Positions 56,752 to 64,000 of a DNA stretch of 64,000 nt are shown here, piece after piece. The stretch lies in NCBI GenBank assembly GCA_014695325.1, contig JACJNZ010000072.1, forward strand, positions 1 through 64,000, in the 5' to 3' direction. Positions within the stretch are counted from its first letter, which is position 1. Each line of letters begins with the position of its first letter. Source of the DNA: Cyanobacteria bacterium FACHB-502. GTDB taxonomy: Bacteria > Cyanobacteriota > Cyanobacteriia > Elainellales > Elainellaceae. Under the pieces are notes generated by a model. It worked only from the letters and a program-made list of their open reading frames with translations. It made no database searches and had not been told where the DNA came from. The translations under genes were made by a program, and so were the position numbers.

Positions 56752-57786
56752 ATGTCATCATCCCAGGCAGTTACCCCCTCCCTTATCGGAATTTATGAAG
56801 TAGGTATCGGTGTACCTGATTTAGATACATCGATCGAATATTGGGAGCAGTTTGGATACTGTGTTGGTGAAGAAGGAAACCTTTCAGCAGAAACCGCTCA
56901 AGCTTTGTATCATACTAATTCTGGCCTCCGCTCCGTTCGTCTTTTGCATCAAACTGCTGATCATGGTTTGATTCGACTGATGCAGTGGGAGCAGCCGCGA
57001 AATGAGGGGTTGGGACTAGGCTCGATGAAAGCAAGAGGCAATCGCTGGGCAACGACCCTCACGGCTGATATATTAACCATTCTCAATCAGGCTGAAGAAG
57101 CAGATCGGGCGGGATTACCAATTCGCTATACAACGCCGCACTGGGAAATTATCTACAACAAAGATCGCAAGATGCGTCCGTTTATTGATCCTGCGATTGG
57201 AGTGCGTGAGATGCTATTGCTACAACCCTTAACGCGACAAGTGTTATTTCAACGCTTTGGATATACGCTGCCGCACTATGGACAGATTAATGAGCAGGCG
57301 GCATTCAAAGCTAGTCAAGTTACACATATGGGAATGGTTGTTCAGGATGACAGCAAGGAAACGCTTAAGTTCTATGAGGACGTTTTGGGACTGCTGCGAG
57401 TGCGGGATGACGTAGAGACCACCTATGAGTCTTCTCAGGCAGGACGGCAAATTTTTGATTTGCAGCCAGGCGAAAAATTTTTTGTGACTGCCTTTGATGA
57501 TCCGCGATCGTCGGTAACAGATTTGCAGGCAGCTCGATCGGGTAGATTGTACATTGTTCGCTTTCCAGAGACACAATCGGTGCCTGAGCGGTTTGAGATG
57601 TCGCAACCTGGTTGTTTAGGGATATCACTGTACACCTATCGCGTGAGTGACATTGAAGCCTACCGCGATCGGGTGCAGACAAGTTCCGCTGAAGCGGTTA
57701 CAGAGGTGTATATGAATGAATTTAGCGATCGTAGTTTTTCGTTTATTGCCCCAGATGGCTACTTCTGGACACTCGTTGAAAACTAA
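56752..57786 (+). CDS. VOC (glyoxalase-fold) two-domain protein
   Basis: This 344-residue protein has two vicinal-oxygen-chelate modules, starting near 12 ('IGIYEVGIGVPDLDTSIEYW') and near 193 ('VTHMGMVVQDDSKETLKFYE', then 'DVLGLLRVRDDVETTY'). Metal-binding His in 'THMGM' and a late 'VNEFSDRSFSFIAPDGYFWTLVE'-like end are seen in ring-cleavage dioxygenases and isomerases; the first module lacks the His in the same place. So a dioxygenase, isomerase or ligand-binding role are all possible. Its stop overlaps the convergent DUF1838 gene by 4 bases. Confidence 0.78.
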   Translation: MSSSQAVTPSLIGIYEVGIGVPDLDTSIEYWEQFGYCVGEEGNLSAETAQALYHTNSGLRSVRLLHQTADHGLIRLMQWEQPRNEGLGLGSMKARGNRWATTLTADILTILNQAEEADRAGLPIRYTTPHWEIIYNKDRKMRPFIDPAIGVREMLLLQPLTRQVLFQRFGYTLPHYGQINEQAAFKASQVTHMGMVVQDDSKETLKFYEDVLGLLRVRDDVETTYESSQAGRQIFDLQPGEKFFVTAFDDPRSSVTDLQAARSGRLYIVRFPETQSVPERFEMSQPGCLGISLYTYRVSDIEAYRDRVQTSSAEAVTEVYMNEFSDRSFSFIAPDGYFWTLVEN

Positions 57787-58592
57787 TCTATGGGTTCAGG
57801 AATCGGAAATGATTCCCCGGCAAGATAAGCGTCAAAATGCTTCTGGAAGTAGAGCCAGGAGGTCATATCTTCGTCATCCAGTGGAGCCTCTGGTGCGTGT
57901 CGGTAAAGAGGCATTCGTGTATTAATTTCGTCCTGGAGCAGTTGTGGGAGCTGATCAAAATCATCCACTTTTGTCCCTGAAGCACTATAGATTAATTGTC
58001 CAGCTCGATCGCCCATTTTCATCCACGGTACCCAGGGGCCAATTCGATCCCAAGTCAACCATAGTTTAGAAACGGACGGTAACTTCTCATCAAATAACTC
58101 GGCAGTTGGAACCTTAAATTTAAACAATTCGGCAGCTTGGTAATGAGGATTGGAACTGTATTCCGCAAATTTTGGATCAGCCAGGGGATTTGGATAGGCA
58201 GGAAAGATATCAAAGACGAGTGTTGTCGTTTCTTCGTCTACTTGGGCCGGAAATTGCCCCTTAAAGTTGCCTTGAACCGGATTGTTAGCAACGTGCATCA
58301 CGGGTAACACTTCCTCAGTCCACGGGTTCTTCCAGGTTTGGAGTTTCTCTTCGGTTTCTGGATCTAAGTAATATGTCAATTCTCTAGAAGTAAACGCCCA
58401 GTGACCCTCTTCGACTAAAAGACATCGGCTCACACTCATGCCGACCATTTTGAACAGGCGTTGCCGCTTCTCGCCGGGAATGAAGGCGTAAATCGAACCT
58501 GTCCAGGCTAAGAAAGTCGATCGCGTGGAATCAAGAGACGATCGCACCTTCACCCAGTTTTGGGCATTAAGCAGTTGAGTTAGAACCGCCAT
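57783..58592 (-). CDS. DUF1838 family protein
   Basis: The 269-residue product has the DUF1838 pattern: 'WTGSIYAFIPGEKRQRLFK', 'ELTYYLDPETEEKL', 'WKNPWTEEVLPVMHVANNPV', and a Trp-rich block 'DRIGPWVPWMKMGDRAG'. The family is of unknown function, seen often beside catabolic enzymes. AGGA lies 8 bases before the ATG at 58592; a TTG two codons earlier also reads. It converges on the VOC gene with a 4-bp overlap of stops and diverges from the nitrilase-fold gene. Confidence 0.85.
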   Translation of the reverse strand: MAVLTQLLNAQNWVKVRSSLDSTRSTFLAWTGSIYAFIPGEKRQRLFKMVGMSVSRCLLVEEGHWAFTSRELTYYLDPETEEKLQTWKNPWTEEVLPVMHVANNPVQGNFKGQFPAQVDEETTTLVFDIFPAYPNPLADPKFAEYSSNPHYQAAELFKFKVPTAELFDEKLPSVSKLWLTWDRIGPWVPWMKMGDRAGQLIYSASGTKVDDFDQLPQLLQDEINTRMPLYRHAPEAPLDDEDMTSWLYFQKHFDAYLAGESFPIPEPID

Positions 58593-58792
58593 CTTCAAGT
58601 TCCTTTATATCACTTCATGATCTAGAGCTTGGCAAGACTAGCTGTAAACGAAGGAATCACGGTTTCCCTCAAGTTTTACAACGTTAGGATTCAAGAATGC
58701 TACATCAATGCTAAAATTCACATTTAATCTTCTAAAATTGAATTTTTTAAACGTATCAAGTTTCTAAACGTATCGAGCAGTGGTTTCTCTAC

Positions 58793-58834
58793 AATAGCCT
58801 TAATTCAGTAGCCTTAATTCAGTAGCCTTAATTC
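58793..58834. repeat. Three tandem copies of a 14-bp unit
   Basis: AATAGCCTTAATTC is followed by two perfect copies of AGTAGCCTTAATTC, in the 334-bp promoter region between the DUF1838 and nitrilase-fold genes. The 14-bp spacing and position about 95 bp before the gene start would suit an iterated binding site, but slippage is equally possible. Confidence 0.65.
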
Positions 58835-58926
58835 AATCGAACATTCACTCCAGCAACTCCATAAGGATGATTCTAAGATTCTAAAGAAATTGAATGTTCA
58901 GAAGCACTGACGTTGCTTAAATTAAT

Positions 58927-59982
58927 ATGAAAATTACTGACCAGGAGTTGATTGATACTGGGCTTGCTTACAAAGCACTAGCGCTGCAAGTTACCTGCCA
59001 TGCAGTCAACCAAAGCCGCGATCGGCAGGAAGCTCGATCTTTAATGCAAACCGCGATCGAGCGTTTAGGACAACAAATTGCTGCGAGTCTTGCTTTTATT
59101 GGATCGGACTGCCGTTTGGTCGTGCTACCAGAATATTTTCTGACTGGCTTTCCAATCAGTGAAGCCCTGGAGGATTGGGCAGAAAAAGCTTGTTTGGACA
59201 TGGCAGGGGCAGAGTATGAAGCACTGGGAAACATCGCTCAAAAGCATCGTATCTTCCTAGCAGGAAACGCTTATGAGGTTGATCCACATTTTCCAGGGCT
59301 ATACTTTCAAACCTGTTTTGTTTTAGATCCGAGTGGGTCTGTAGTTTTGCGCTATCGTCGGCTCAACTCATTGTTTGCCCCTACGCCTCATGATGTGTGG
59401 GACCAATACCTTGAGCATTACGGACTCGACGGCGTATTTCCGGTTGCCAAAACTGAAATTGGAAATCTTGCTGCTGTCGCATCAGACGAAATCCTGTTTC
59501 CAGAAGTTGCTCGCTGTTTAGCAATGCGTGGCGCAGAAGTGTTGCTTCATCCTACATCAGAAGTGTATGGACAGGCGCGAGCACCCAAGGAGGCCGCTAA
59601 AATTAGCCGTGCGGTGGAAAATATGATGTACGTGATTTCGGCAAATACAGCAGGGATTGCCAATAGTTCGATTCCGATCGCGTCGGTCGATGGGGGTTCA
59701 AAAATCGTGGACTACCGGGGATTAGTGTTAGCCGAAACCGGAGCGGGAGAAAGCATGGCAGCCTTTGCAGAAGTGGACTTAGCCGCTTTGCGGCGCTATC
59801 GGCGGCACCCTGGATTAATGAATTTGCTCTCGCGTCAGCGATTTGATGCTTATATGGATAGCTACCGCCAGTCACAGTTCTATCCCAGTAACACAATGCG
59901 AAATGGAGCGGTTGAGCGCAAACATTTTATCCAAACTCAGTTAGCCACGATCGAGCGTCTAGCCCAGCAGGGAGTGATTTAA
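58927..59982 (+). CDS. Nitrilase-fold protein lacking catalytic Cys and Lys
   Basis: This 351-residue protein has the carbon-nitrogen hydrolase fold. The catalytic Glu is present in 'LPEYFLTGF'. The Lys site, normally YRK, reads YRR in 'VLRYRRLNSLF'. The Cys site, normally CYD or CDD before the FPE motif, reads 'AAVASDEILFPEVAR', so Ser replaces Cys. The rest of the fold (RAVENMMYVISANTAG) is intact. As two of three catalytic residues are replaced conservatively, it is either a pseudoenzyme or uses different chemistry. It leads a rightward group with aldehyde dehydrogenase and DUF3598. Confidence 0.8.
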   Translation: MKITDQELIDTGLAYKALALQVTCHAVNQSRDRQEARSLMQTAIERLGQQIAASLAFIGSDCRLVVLPEYFLTGFPISEALEDWAEKACLDMAGAEYEALGNIAQKHRIFLAGNAYEVDPHFPGLYFQTCFVLDPSGSVVLRYRRLNSLFAPTPHDVWDQYLEHYGLDGVFPVAKTEIGNLAAVASDEILFPEVARCLAMRGAEVLLHPTSEVYGQARAPKEAAKISRAVENMMYVISANTAGIANSSIPIASVDGGSKIVDYRGLVLAETGAGESMAAFAEVDLAALRRYRRHPGLMNLLSRQRFDAYMDSYRQSQFYPSNTMRNGAVERKHFIQTQLATIERLAQQGVI

Positions 59983-60021
59983 ATCCAGCGATCGTAGCAA
60001 TAACTTTGGAGGGCTTGTATC

Positions 60022-61434
60022 ATGTCGAAAATTCCTGTTCGTAATCCTCGCACTGGAGCAATCGACGACTGGATTTCTTCCCCCACCCCAGATCAACTTT
60101 CCGCACAGTGCGATCGTCTCCGTACTGCTCAAACTGGCTGGCACAAAGCAGGTTTAGAGCAACGAATTAACGCATTACAGCAGTGGAAACAAGCGATTCA
60201 GGAACACCGTGAAGATTTGCTCCAGGCATTAGTTGACGATACGGGTCGATTGGGAGTTTCAGTGTTAGAGGTTGATTCTGTATTGTCCAGTCTCGATCGC
60301 TGGTGTCAGCTTGCTCCAGAACTGTTACAAGAAATTGAGAAGCCTACTGCAATTCCATTCATTCATTTGCAGCAAGATTCTGTTCCTTATTCGCTCGTGG
60401 GTGTCATCAGCCCGTGGAATTTTCCATTGCTGCTCGCGATGATCGACACGATTCCAGCACTGTTATCCGGTTGTGCGGTGATTGTAAAACCGAGTGAAAT
60501 TGCGCCGCGATTCATCACTCCATTGCTAAAAACACTAGATAAAGTTCCCAAGTTACGAGATGTATTCACTTTTATTGAAGGTGCAGGAGATACGGGAGCA
60601 GCTTTAATTGATTATGTCGATCTCGTTTGTTTTACAGGTGGTGTGAAAACAGGGCGGCAAGTTGCAGAAACCGCAGCGAAGCGATTTATTCCCGCATTCT
60701 TAGAATTGGGAGGAAAAGATCCTGCGATCGTCCTGGAGTCTGCGGATCTGGATCTAACAACCTCTGCTATTCTATGGGGTTCAGTGGTGAACACAGGACA
60801 GTCTTGTCTCTCGATCGAGCGGATTTATGTAGCGGAAGCGATCGTCAAACCGTTTACAGAACAACTCGTTGCTAAAGCAACCCAACTCAAACTCGCTTAC
60901 CCAACCGTTAATAGCGGCGAAATTGGTCCGATTATTGCAGAACGACAAGCAACAATCATTGCAGATCATCTGCAAGATGCGATCGAGAAAGGAGCAATGG
61001 TGCAATGCGGTGGAAAGATTGAAATTTTGAATGGTGGATTGTGGTGCTTCCCAACGGTTTTAACCAATGTGAATCACACAATGAAAATCATGACTGAGGA
61101 AACCTTTGGACCCATCATGCCAATGATGACATTTAGAACTGTCAAAGAAGCAATTTACCTTGCAAATGACACGATCTATGGTTTGAGTGCCGCAGTCTTT
61201 GCAGGTTCACAAACAGAAGCGTTAGAAGTTGCCGATGGCATCAAGGCAGGCGCAGTCAGTATTAACGATGCAGCGCTCACCGCCTTAATCCATGAAGGAG
61301 AAAAGAATGCTTTCAACTACTCTGGTATGGGAGGATCGCGAATGGGACCCGCAGCCTTGAAACGATTTATGCGAAAGAAAGCGTATTTAATTAAAACAAA
61401 ACCTGTGAATGATCCATGGTGGTTTAAATCATAA
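60022..61434 (+). CDS. Aldehyde dehydrogenase family protein
   Basis: This 470-residue NAD(P)-dependent enzyme should oxidise an aldehyde to an acid. The catalytic Cys lies in 'GQSCLSIERIYV', the general-base Glu in 'LELGGKDPAIVL', and the Asn in 'SPWNFPLLLAM'. GGAGGG (60008-60013) precedes the ATG. It lies 39 bp after the nitrilase-fold gene and 13 bp before the DUF3598 gene, all rightward, so an operon is likely. The C terminus (MRKKAYLIKTKPVNDPWWF) is like the short fatty/aromatic aldehyde dehydrogenases. Substrate unknown. Confidence 0.9.
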   Translation: MSKIPVRNPRTGAIDDWISSPTPDQLSAQCDRLRTAQTGWHKAGLEQRINALQQWKQAIQEHREDLLQALVDDTGRLGVSVLEVDSVLSSLDRWCQLAPELLQEIEKPTAIPFIHLQQDSVPYSLVGVISPWNFPLLLAMIDTIPALLSGCAVIVKPSEIAPRFITPLLKTLDKVPKLRDVFTFIEGAGDTGAALIDYVDLVCFTGGVKTGRQVAETAAKRFIPAFLELGGKDPAIVLESADLDLTTSAILWGSVVNTGQSCLSIERIYVAEAIVKPFTEQLVAKATQLKLAYPTVNSGEIGPIIAERQATIIADHLQDAIEKGAMVQCGGKIEILNGGLWCFPTVLTNVNHTMKIMTEETFGPIMPMMTFRTVKEAIYLANDTIYGLSAAVFAGSQTEALEVADGIKAGAVSINDAALTALIHEGEKNAFNYSGMGGSRMGPAALKRFMRKKAYLIKTKPVNDPWWFKS

Positions 61435-61447
61435 CAAGGAGGTAATG

Positions 61448-61894
61448 ATGGCAAACATTCGGGACGAAATGCCTGTTCTTGCACGACATGCAGGAGATTG
61501 GACTGGAACCTATACCTTGATCGACTGCAATGGGAACATCCTCGATCGCCATCAATCGCATTTAACGTGTGAATTTCCGGTAGATGATCCTCTAAAGTAC
61601 TATCAAATCAATCGTTACACCTGGGCAGATGGGAAGCAGGAAGAACATCGTTTTCCAGGAACCTATCATGACAAAAAGCTTTGGTTTGATACCGATCGCA
61701 TCAAAGGTCATGCGTGGGAAGCTGATGACTCAACGGTTATTCTTTGGTTTGCTTACAAAACAGTTCCCGATTTCTATCTTTATGAAATGATCCAAATTAG
61801 TCCTTGTAACAGCCATCGCGCCCGCACTTGGCACTGGTTTAAGAATAATCAAATCTATCAGCGCACCCTGATTCAGGAGGAGCGACAACGCTAG
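61448..61894 (+). CDS. DUF3598-like protein
   Basis: This 148-residue protein matches the cyanobacterial DUF3598, a lipocalin-like family: 'MPVLARHAGDWTGTYTLID', 'CEFPVDDPLKYYQINRYTW', and a final 'RARTWHWFKNNQIYQRTL'. AAGGAGG (61436-61442) is 5 bases before ATG 61448, fixing this start over two others upstream. A small ligand-binding barrel is likely, as for phycobilin- or fatty-acid-binding relatives. It ends the rightward group with the aldehyde dehydrogenase. Confidence 0.78.
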   Translation: MANIRDEMPVLARHAGDWTGTYTLIDCNGNILDRHQSHLTCEFPVDDPLKYYQINRYTWADGKQEEHRFPGTYHDKKLWFDTDRIKGHAWEADDSTVILWFAYKTVPDFYLYEMIQISPCNSHRARTWHWFKNNQIYQRTLIQEERQR

Positions 61895-61934
61895 GAATCA
61901 TGATTAAATAACTTTGAGAAGTTGCAAGCATTAA

Positions 61935-62828
61935 TTAATGGGCGTAGGACAAGACTGCTCCAGATTGGGATAAATCTCGATCGACTCGAATAAAGAATAA
62001 ACAACCGTCTTCTGAGATGTGTCTGGGAGACGTAGTGAAGCTGGGAACATAGCCAAAATGGTCCTTCGCAAACGGGTAATTTCCAATATTGCAACATCCT
62101 GCTAGGCAGTAAGCTTCTTCGTTATAAGACTGAATCATCGCTTGCTTCCCGTCATAATGAGGCAGGATGGCAAGTAGCCATGCTCCCCCACCGTTTGGAG
62201 CTTTTCTCAGCCACTTCTTGTTCGATTCGGTAAACTGTCTTGTGTCTGTCTTTCCCCAGGGCAACAATTTGCTGTCTAATGCGGGAATAAACTCATTGAT
62301 TCGAGCTTGTGAGTGATTCGGCAAATCTTGATACTGGACACTGCCGTTTTCCATCCATAAAATTTCCGCCGCTTCACCGTTTAAGACTTTCCACGGTCCA
62401 ACTCTGACTCCTGCCGGAATGAAGGAGTAGCCGTGTTTGCTAAGTTTCCACGCTCCCACTTGAATAGCACCACTCAGCACAAAAATTTCCAGATCTGCCG
62501 TAAACCTGCCCGCAGGCATTTCAAATTGGGACGGCAGCACAACTTTCGCAGTGGATGCGCTGTTTTCATGCCAAGAAAGCATTTGACAGGTTGCTGTTAC
62601 TGTCTGTTCTGCTATGCCATAAATCTGCCACGCTTGTTCTGAAATGTGATGAGTATAGAAATACTGATACTGGCTCGGAACATGCCCTGCTGCGATCGCG
62701 GTACATCGTCTAGACAAACTCATCCGCCCTTGACCGTCTCCACCCCAATCTTCAGGAATTGGAACTACCTCTAAAAAATTATCTGCTTCTGAAGATATAG
62801 AGACAGAGGATTGATTTTGGTCATCCAT
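61935..62828 (-). CDS. DUF4437-like cupin protein
   Basis: This 297-residue protein has two cupin-like halves: one near 85-165 with 'VVLPSQFEMPAGRFTADLEI', 'FVLSGAIQVGAWKLSKHGYS' and 'FIPAGVRVGPW', and one near 205-280 that repeats the strand pattern with 'LLAILPHYDGKQAMIQSYNEEAYCLAG'-like sequence given only as a landmark. Metal-binding His residues are sparse, so the fold may be non-catalytic. The start 62828 (MDDQNQS) is preferred over 62849. It is divergent from the MDR gene and convergent with DUF3598. Confidence 0.6.
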   Translation of the reverse strand: MDDQNQSSVSISSEADNFLEVVPIPEDWGGDGQGRMSLSRRCTAIAAGHVPSQYQYFYTHHISEQAWQIYGIAEQTVTATCQMLSWHENSASTAKVVLPSQFEMPAGRFTADLEIFVLSGAIQVGAWKLSKHGYSFIPAGVRVGPWKVLNGEAAEILWMENGSVQYQDLPNHSQARINEFIPALDSKLLPWGKTDTRQFTESNKKWLRKAPNGGGAWLLAILPHYDGKQAMIQSYNEEAYCLAGCCNIGNYPFAKDHFGYVPSFTTSPRHISEDGCLFFIRVDRDLSQSGAVLSYAH

Positions 62829-63011
62829 ACCTTTACAACCTGTAAACAAATCTGAAGCGAGTTCGTTAATCTAATCCTATACCCTTGCTGTCTCATAGAC
62901 TCATGATTGAATGGAATAATTGAATGGAATGGGTGACGATTAATGTTTATGTTTGAGGACTGCGATCGCCATCCTTACGAAACGTTCTATTGTGAAGGTG
63001 GATGCGTTGCC

Positions 63012-64000
63012 ATGCACTCCAAAACCTACAAAAAGCTGGTTGCGAAACAATTTAGCGCTGATTTTCGCTCAGCGATCGCGATTGAAGAACTCCCAATTCC
63101 TGCCCCAAATTCTGGCGAGATTCTGATTCGCAACAAATTTGCGGGTATTAATGCCGGATTTGACACCCTGGTTTGCAAAGGAAATGTTCCCTATGTAAAT
63201 CTCACTCCTCCGTTTGATCTCGGTGTCGAAGCCGTGGGGGAAGTCGTGGCGATCGGGCAAGATGTTCACACCCTGCAAGTTGGAGATGCGGTTGCCACAA
63301 CAGTCCGGGGAGGGGGCTATCGCGAGTATCAGGCTATCTCTGCAGATCTGGCAGTCAAAATCCGCGATACTACGCCTGATCTTTTGACGCTCATGCCCAC
63401 GGGGCTCTCCGCGCTCGTTGCCCTAGAAAAAGTTGGAGAAATGAAGCGTGGGGAAGTCGTTTTAGTCACTGCGGCAGCAGGAGGAACCGGACATATTGCT
63501 GTGCAGCTTGCCAAGTTAGCTGGAAATCATGTGATTGGGGTTTGTGGCTCTGAGGCGAAGGCAGCATTACTAAAGAAGTTAGGATGCGATCGAATTATCA
63601 ATTACCGAACTGAAACGCTCGATACGGTTCTCCGAGAAGAATATCCTAACGGGATTAATCTGGTGTTTGATTGCGTGGGTAGACAGGTTTTTGATATTTG
63701 TGTAAATCACTTAGCAATCCGAGGACGCTTAGTTGTCGTTGGTTTTATTTCTGAATATACAAACGATTTAGAATGTGTGACTCAACCTCGAATTTATCAA
63801 AAGCTGTTCTGGAAAGCCGCTTCGATACGCGGGTTTTTAATGCCTCACTTTTCTGAGTATGCGGAGGAGGGACGCGATCGCTTGCTCGATTTGTTTTATA
63901 CAGGCAAAATCAAGGTGGCGGTTGATCCGACCGTGTTTCGTGGCATTGAGGCGATTCCAGATGCCGTGGAATATCTGCTGAGCGGTAAGAATTGCGGTAA
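63012..64000 (+). CDS. MDR-type NAD(P)H-dependent oxidoreductase (3' end missing)
   Basis: The 329 codons seen encode a zinc-independent medium-chain reductase of the quinone oxidoreductase/prostaglandin-reductase type. The N-terminal GroES-like domain (about 1-125) lacks the zinc-site residues. The nucleotide loop 'TAAAGGTGHIAVQLAKLAGN' lies near 157, and 'GFLMPHFSEYAEEGRDRLLDL' near 275 resembles prostaglandin reductase 3. I chose the ATG at 63012 because the family start follows it; an in-frame ATG at 62943 is possible. The gene runs off the window. Confidence 0.82.
   Translation, partial: MHSKTYKKLVAKQFSADFRSAIAIEELPIPAPNSGEILIRNKFAGINAGFDTLVCKGNVPYVNLTPPFDLGVEAVGEVVAIGQDVHTLQVGDAVATTVRGGGYREYQAISADLAVKIRDTTPDLLTLMPTGLSALVALEKVGEMKRGEVVLVTAAAGGTGHIAVQLAKLAGNHVIGVCGSEAKAALLKKLGCDRIINYRTETLDTVLREEYPNGINLVFDCVGRQVFDICVNHLAIRGRLVVVGFISEYTNDLECVTQPRIYQKLFWKAASIRGFLMPHFSEYAEEGRDRLLDLFYTGKIKVAVDPTVFRGIEAIPDAVEYLLSGKNCG

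Overview
The window looks like chromosomal DNA of a filamentous-type cyanobacterium. The palindrome GCGATCGC (HIP1) and its GCGATCG/CGATCGC variants recur throughout. The protein families are typical of cyanobacteria: a STAND ATPase with WD40 repeats, multi-PAS hybrid kinases, RTX repeat proteins, phytase-like esterases, and DUF1838 and DUF3598 proteins. The HTH of the partial transposase at the left edge and the IS701 and IS6 remnants also fit. I cannot name a genus from the sequence alone.

Layout. (1) 1-11480 is a phosphorus-scavenging block. A phosphonate ABC transporter (phnC, phnD, phnE) and its GntR/UTRA regulator phnF lie on the minus strand. On the plus strand follow a secreted phytase-like esterase and a 1300-residue protein with two glycerophosphodiesterase domains nested inside a phytase-like domain. 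I find direct-repeat Pho boxes in front of the phn operon, the esterase and the diesterase, and a PhnF-type palindrome in front of phnC, so the block reads as one phosphate-starvation regulon. (2) 11644-16194 holds a lysine-rich small protein, a stand-alone acyl-CoA dehydrogenase and two RTX repeat proteins. (3) 16643-28266 is a signalling region: a 14-repeat WD40 STAND protein with a truncated second copy behind it, two translationally coupled giant hybrid histidine kinases, and a decayed receiver domain. (4) 28472-33046 has an XRE regulator, an MFS transporter, a broken DUF433 gene, and a coupled pair of a 2-oxoglutarate dioxygenase and a class V PLP enzyme.

(5) 33070-42712 is the most striking region: lipase, acyl-CoA ligase-like protein, 3-hydroxyacyl-CoA dehydrogenase/enoyl-CoA hydratase, thiolase and FadE-type acyl-CoA dehydrogenase, all on the minus strand. 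This is a complete gene set for fatty-acid beta-oxidation, a pathway usually reported missing in model cyanobacteria. It is bracketed by two MITE-like elements sharing GGCGTTGCTG termini, one with a perfect 8-bp target duplication. The ligase has lost its canonical phosphate-binding loop. An Lrp/AsnC regulator with a repeat-expanded N terminus lies just upstream.

(6) 44077-51138 holds an acetyltransferase, an S41 peptidase, a 1518-residue kinase with two transmitter and two receiver modules, and small gene remnants. (7) 51338-56608 holds a secreted TTHB210-like protein, transposase remnants, and a sulfonate-binding protein with a TauD-type dioxygenase, preceded by several operator-like inverted repeats. 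(8) 56752-64000 is an uncharacterised catabolic-looking cluster: VOC protein, DUF1838, a nitrilase-fold protein lacking the catalytic Cys and Lys, aldehyde dehydrogenase, DUF3598, a cupin-like protein and an MDR oxidoreductase cut by the window end. I saw no tRNA, rRNA or CRISPR array.
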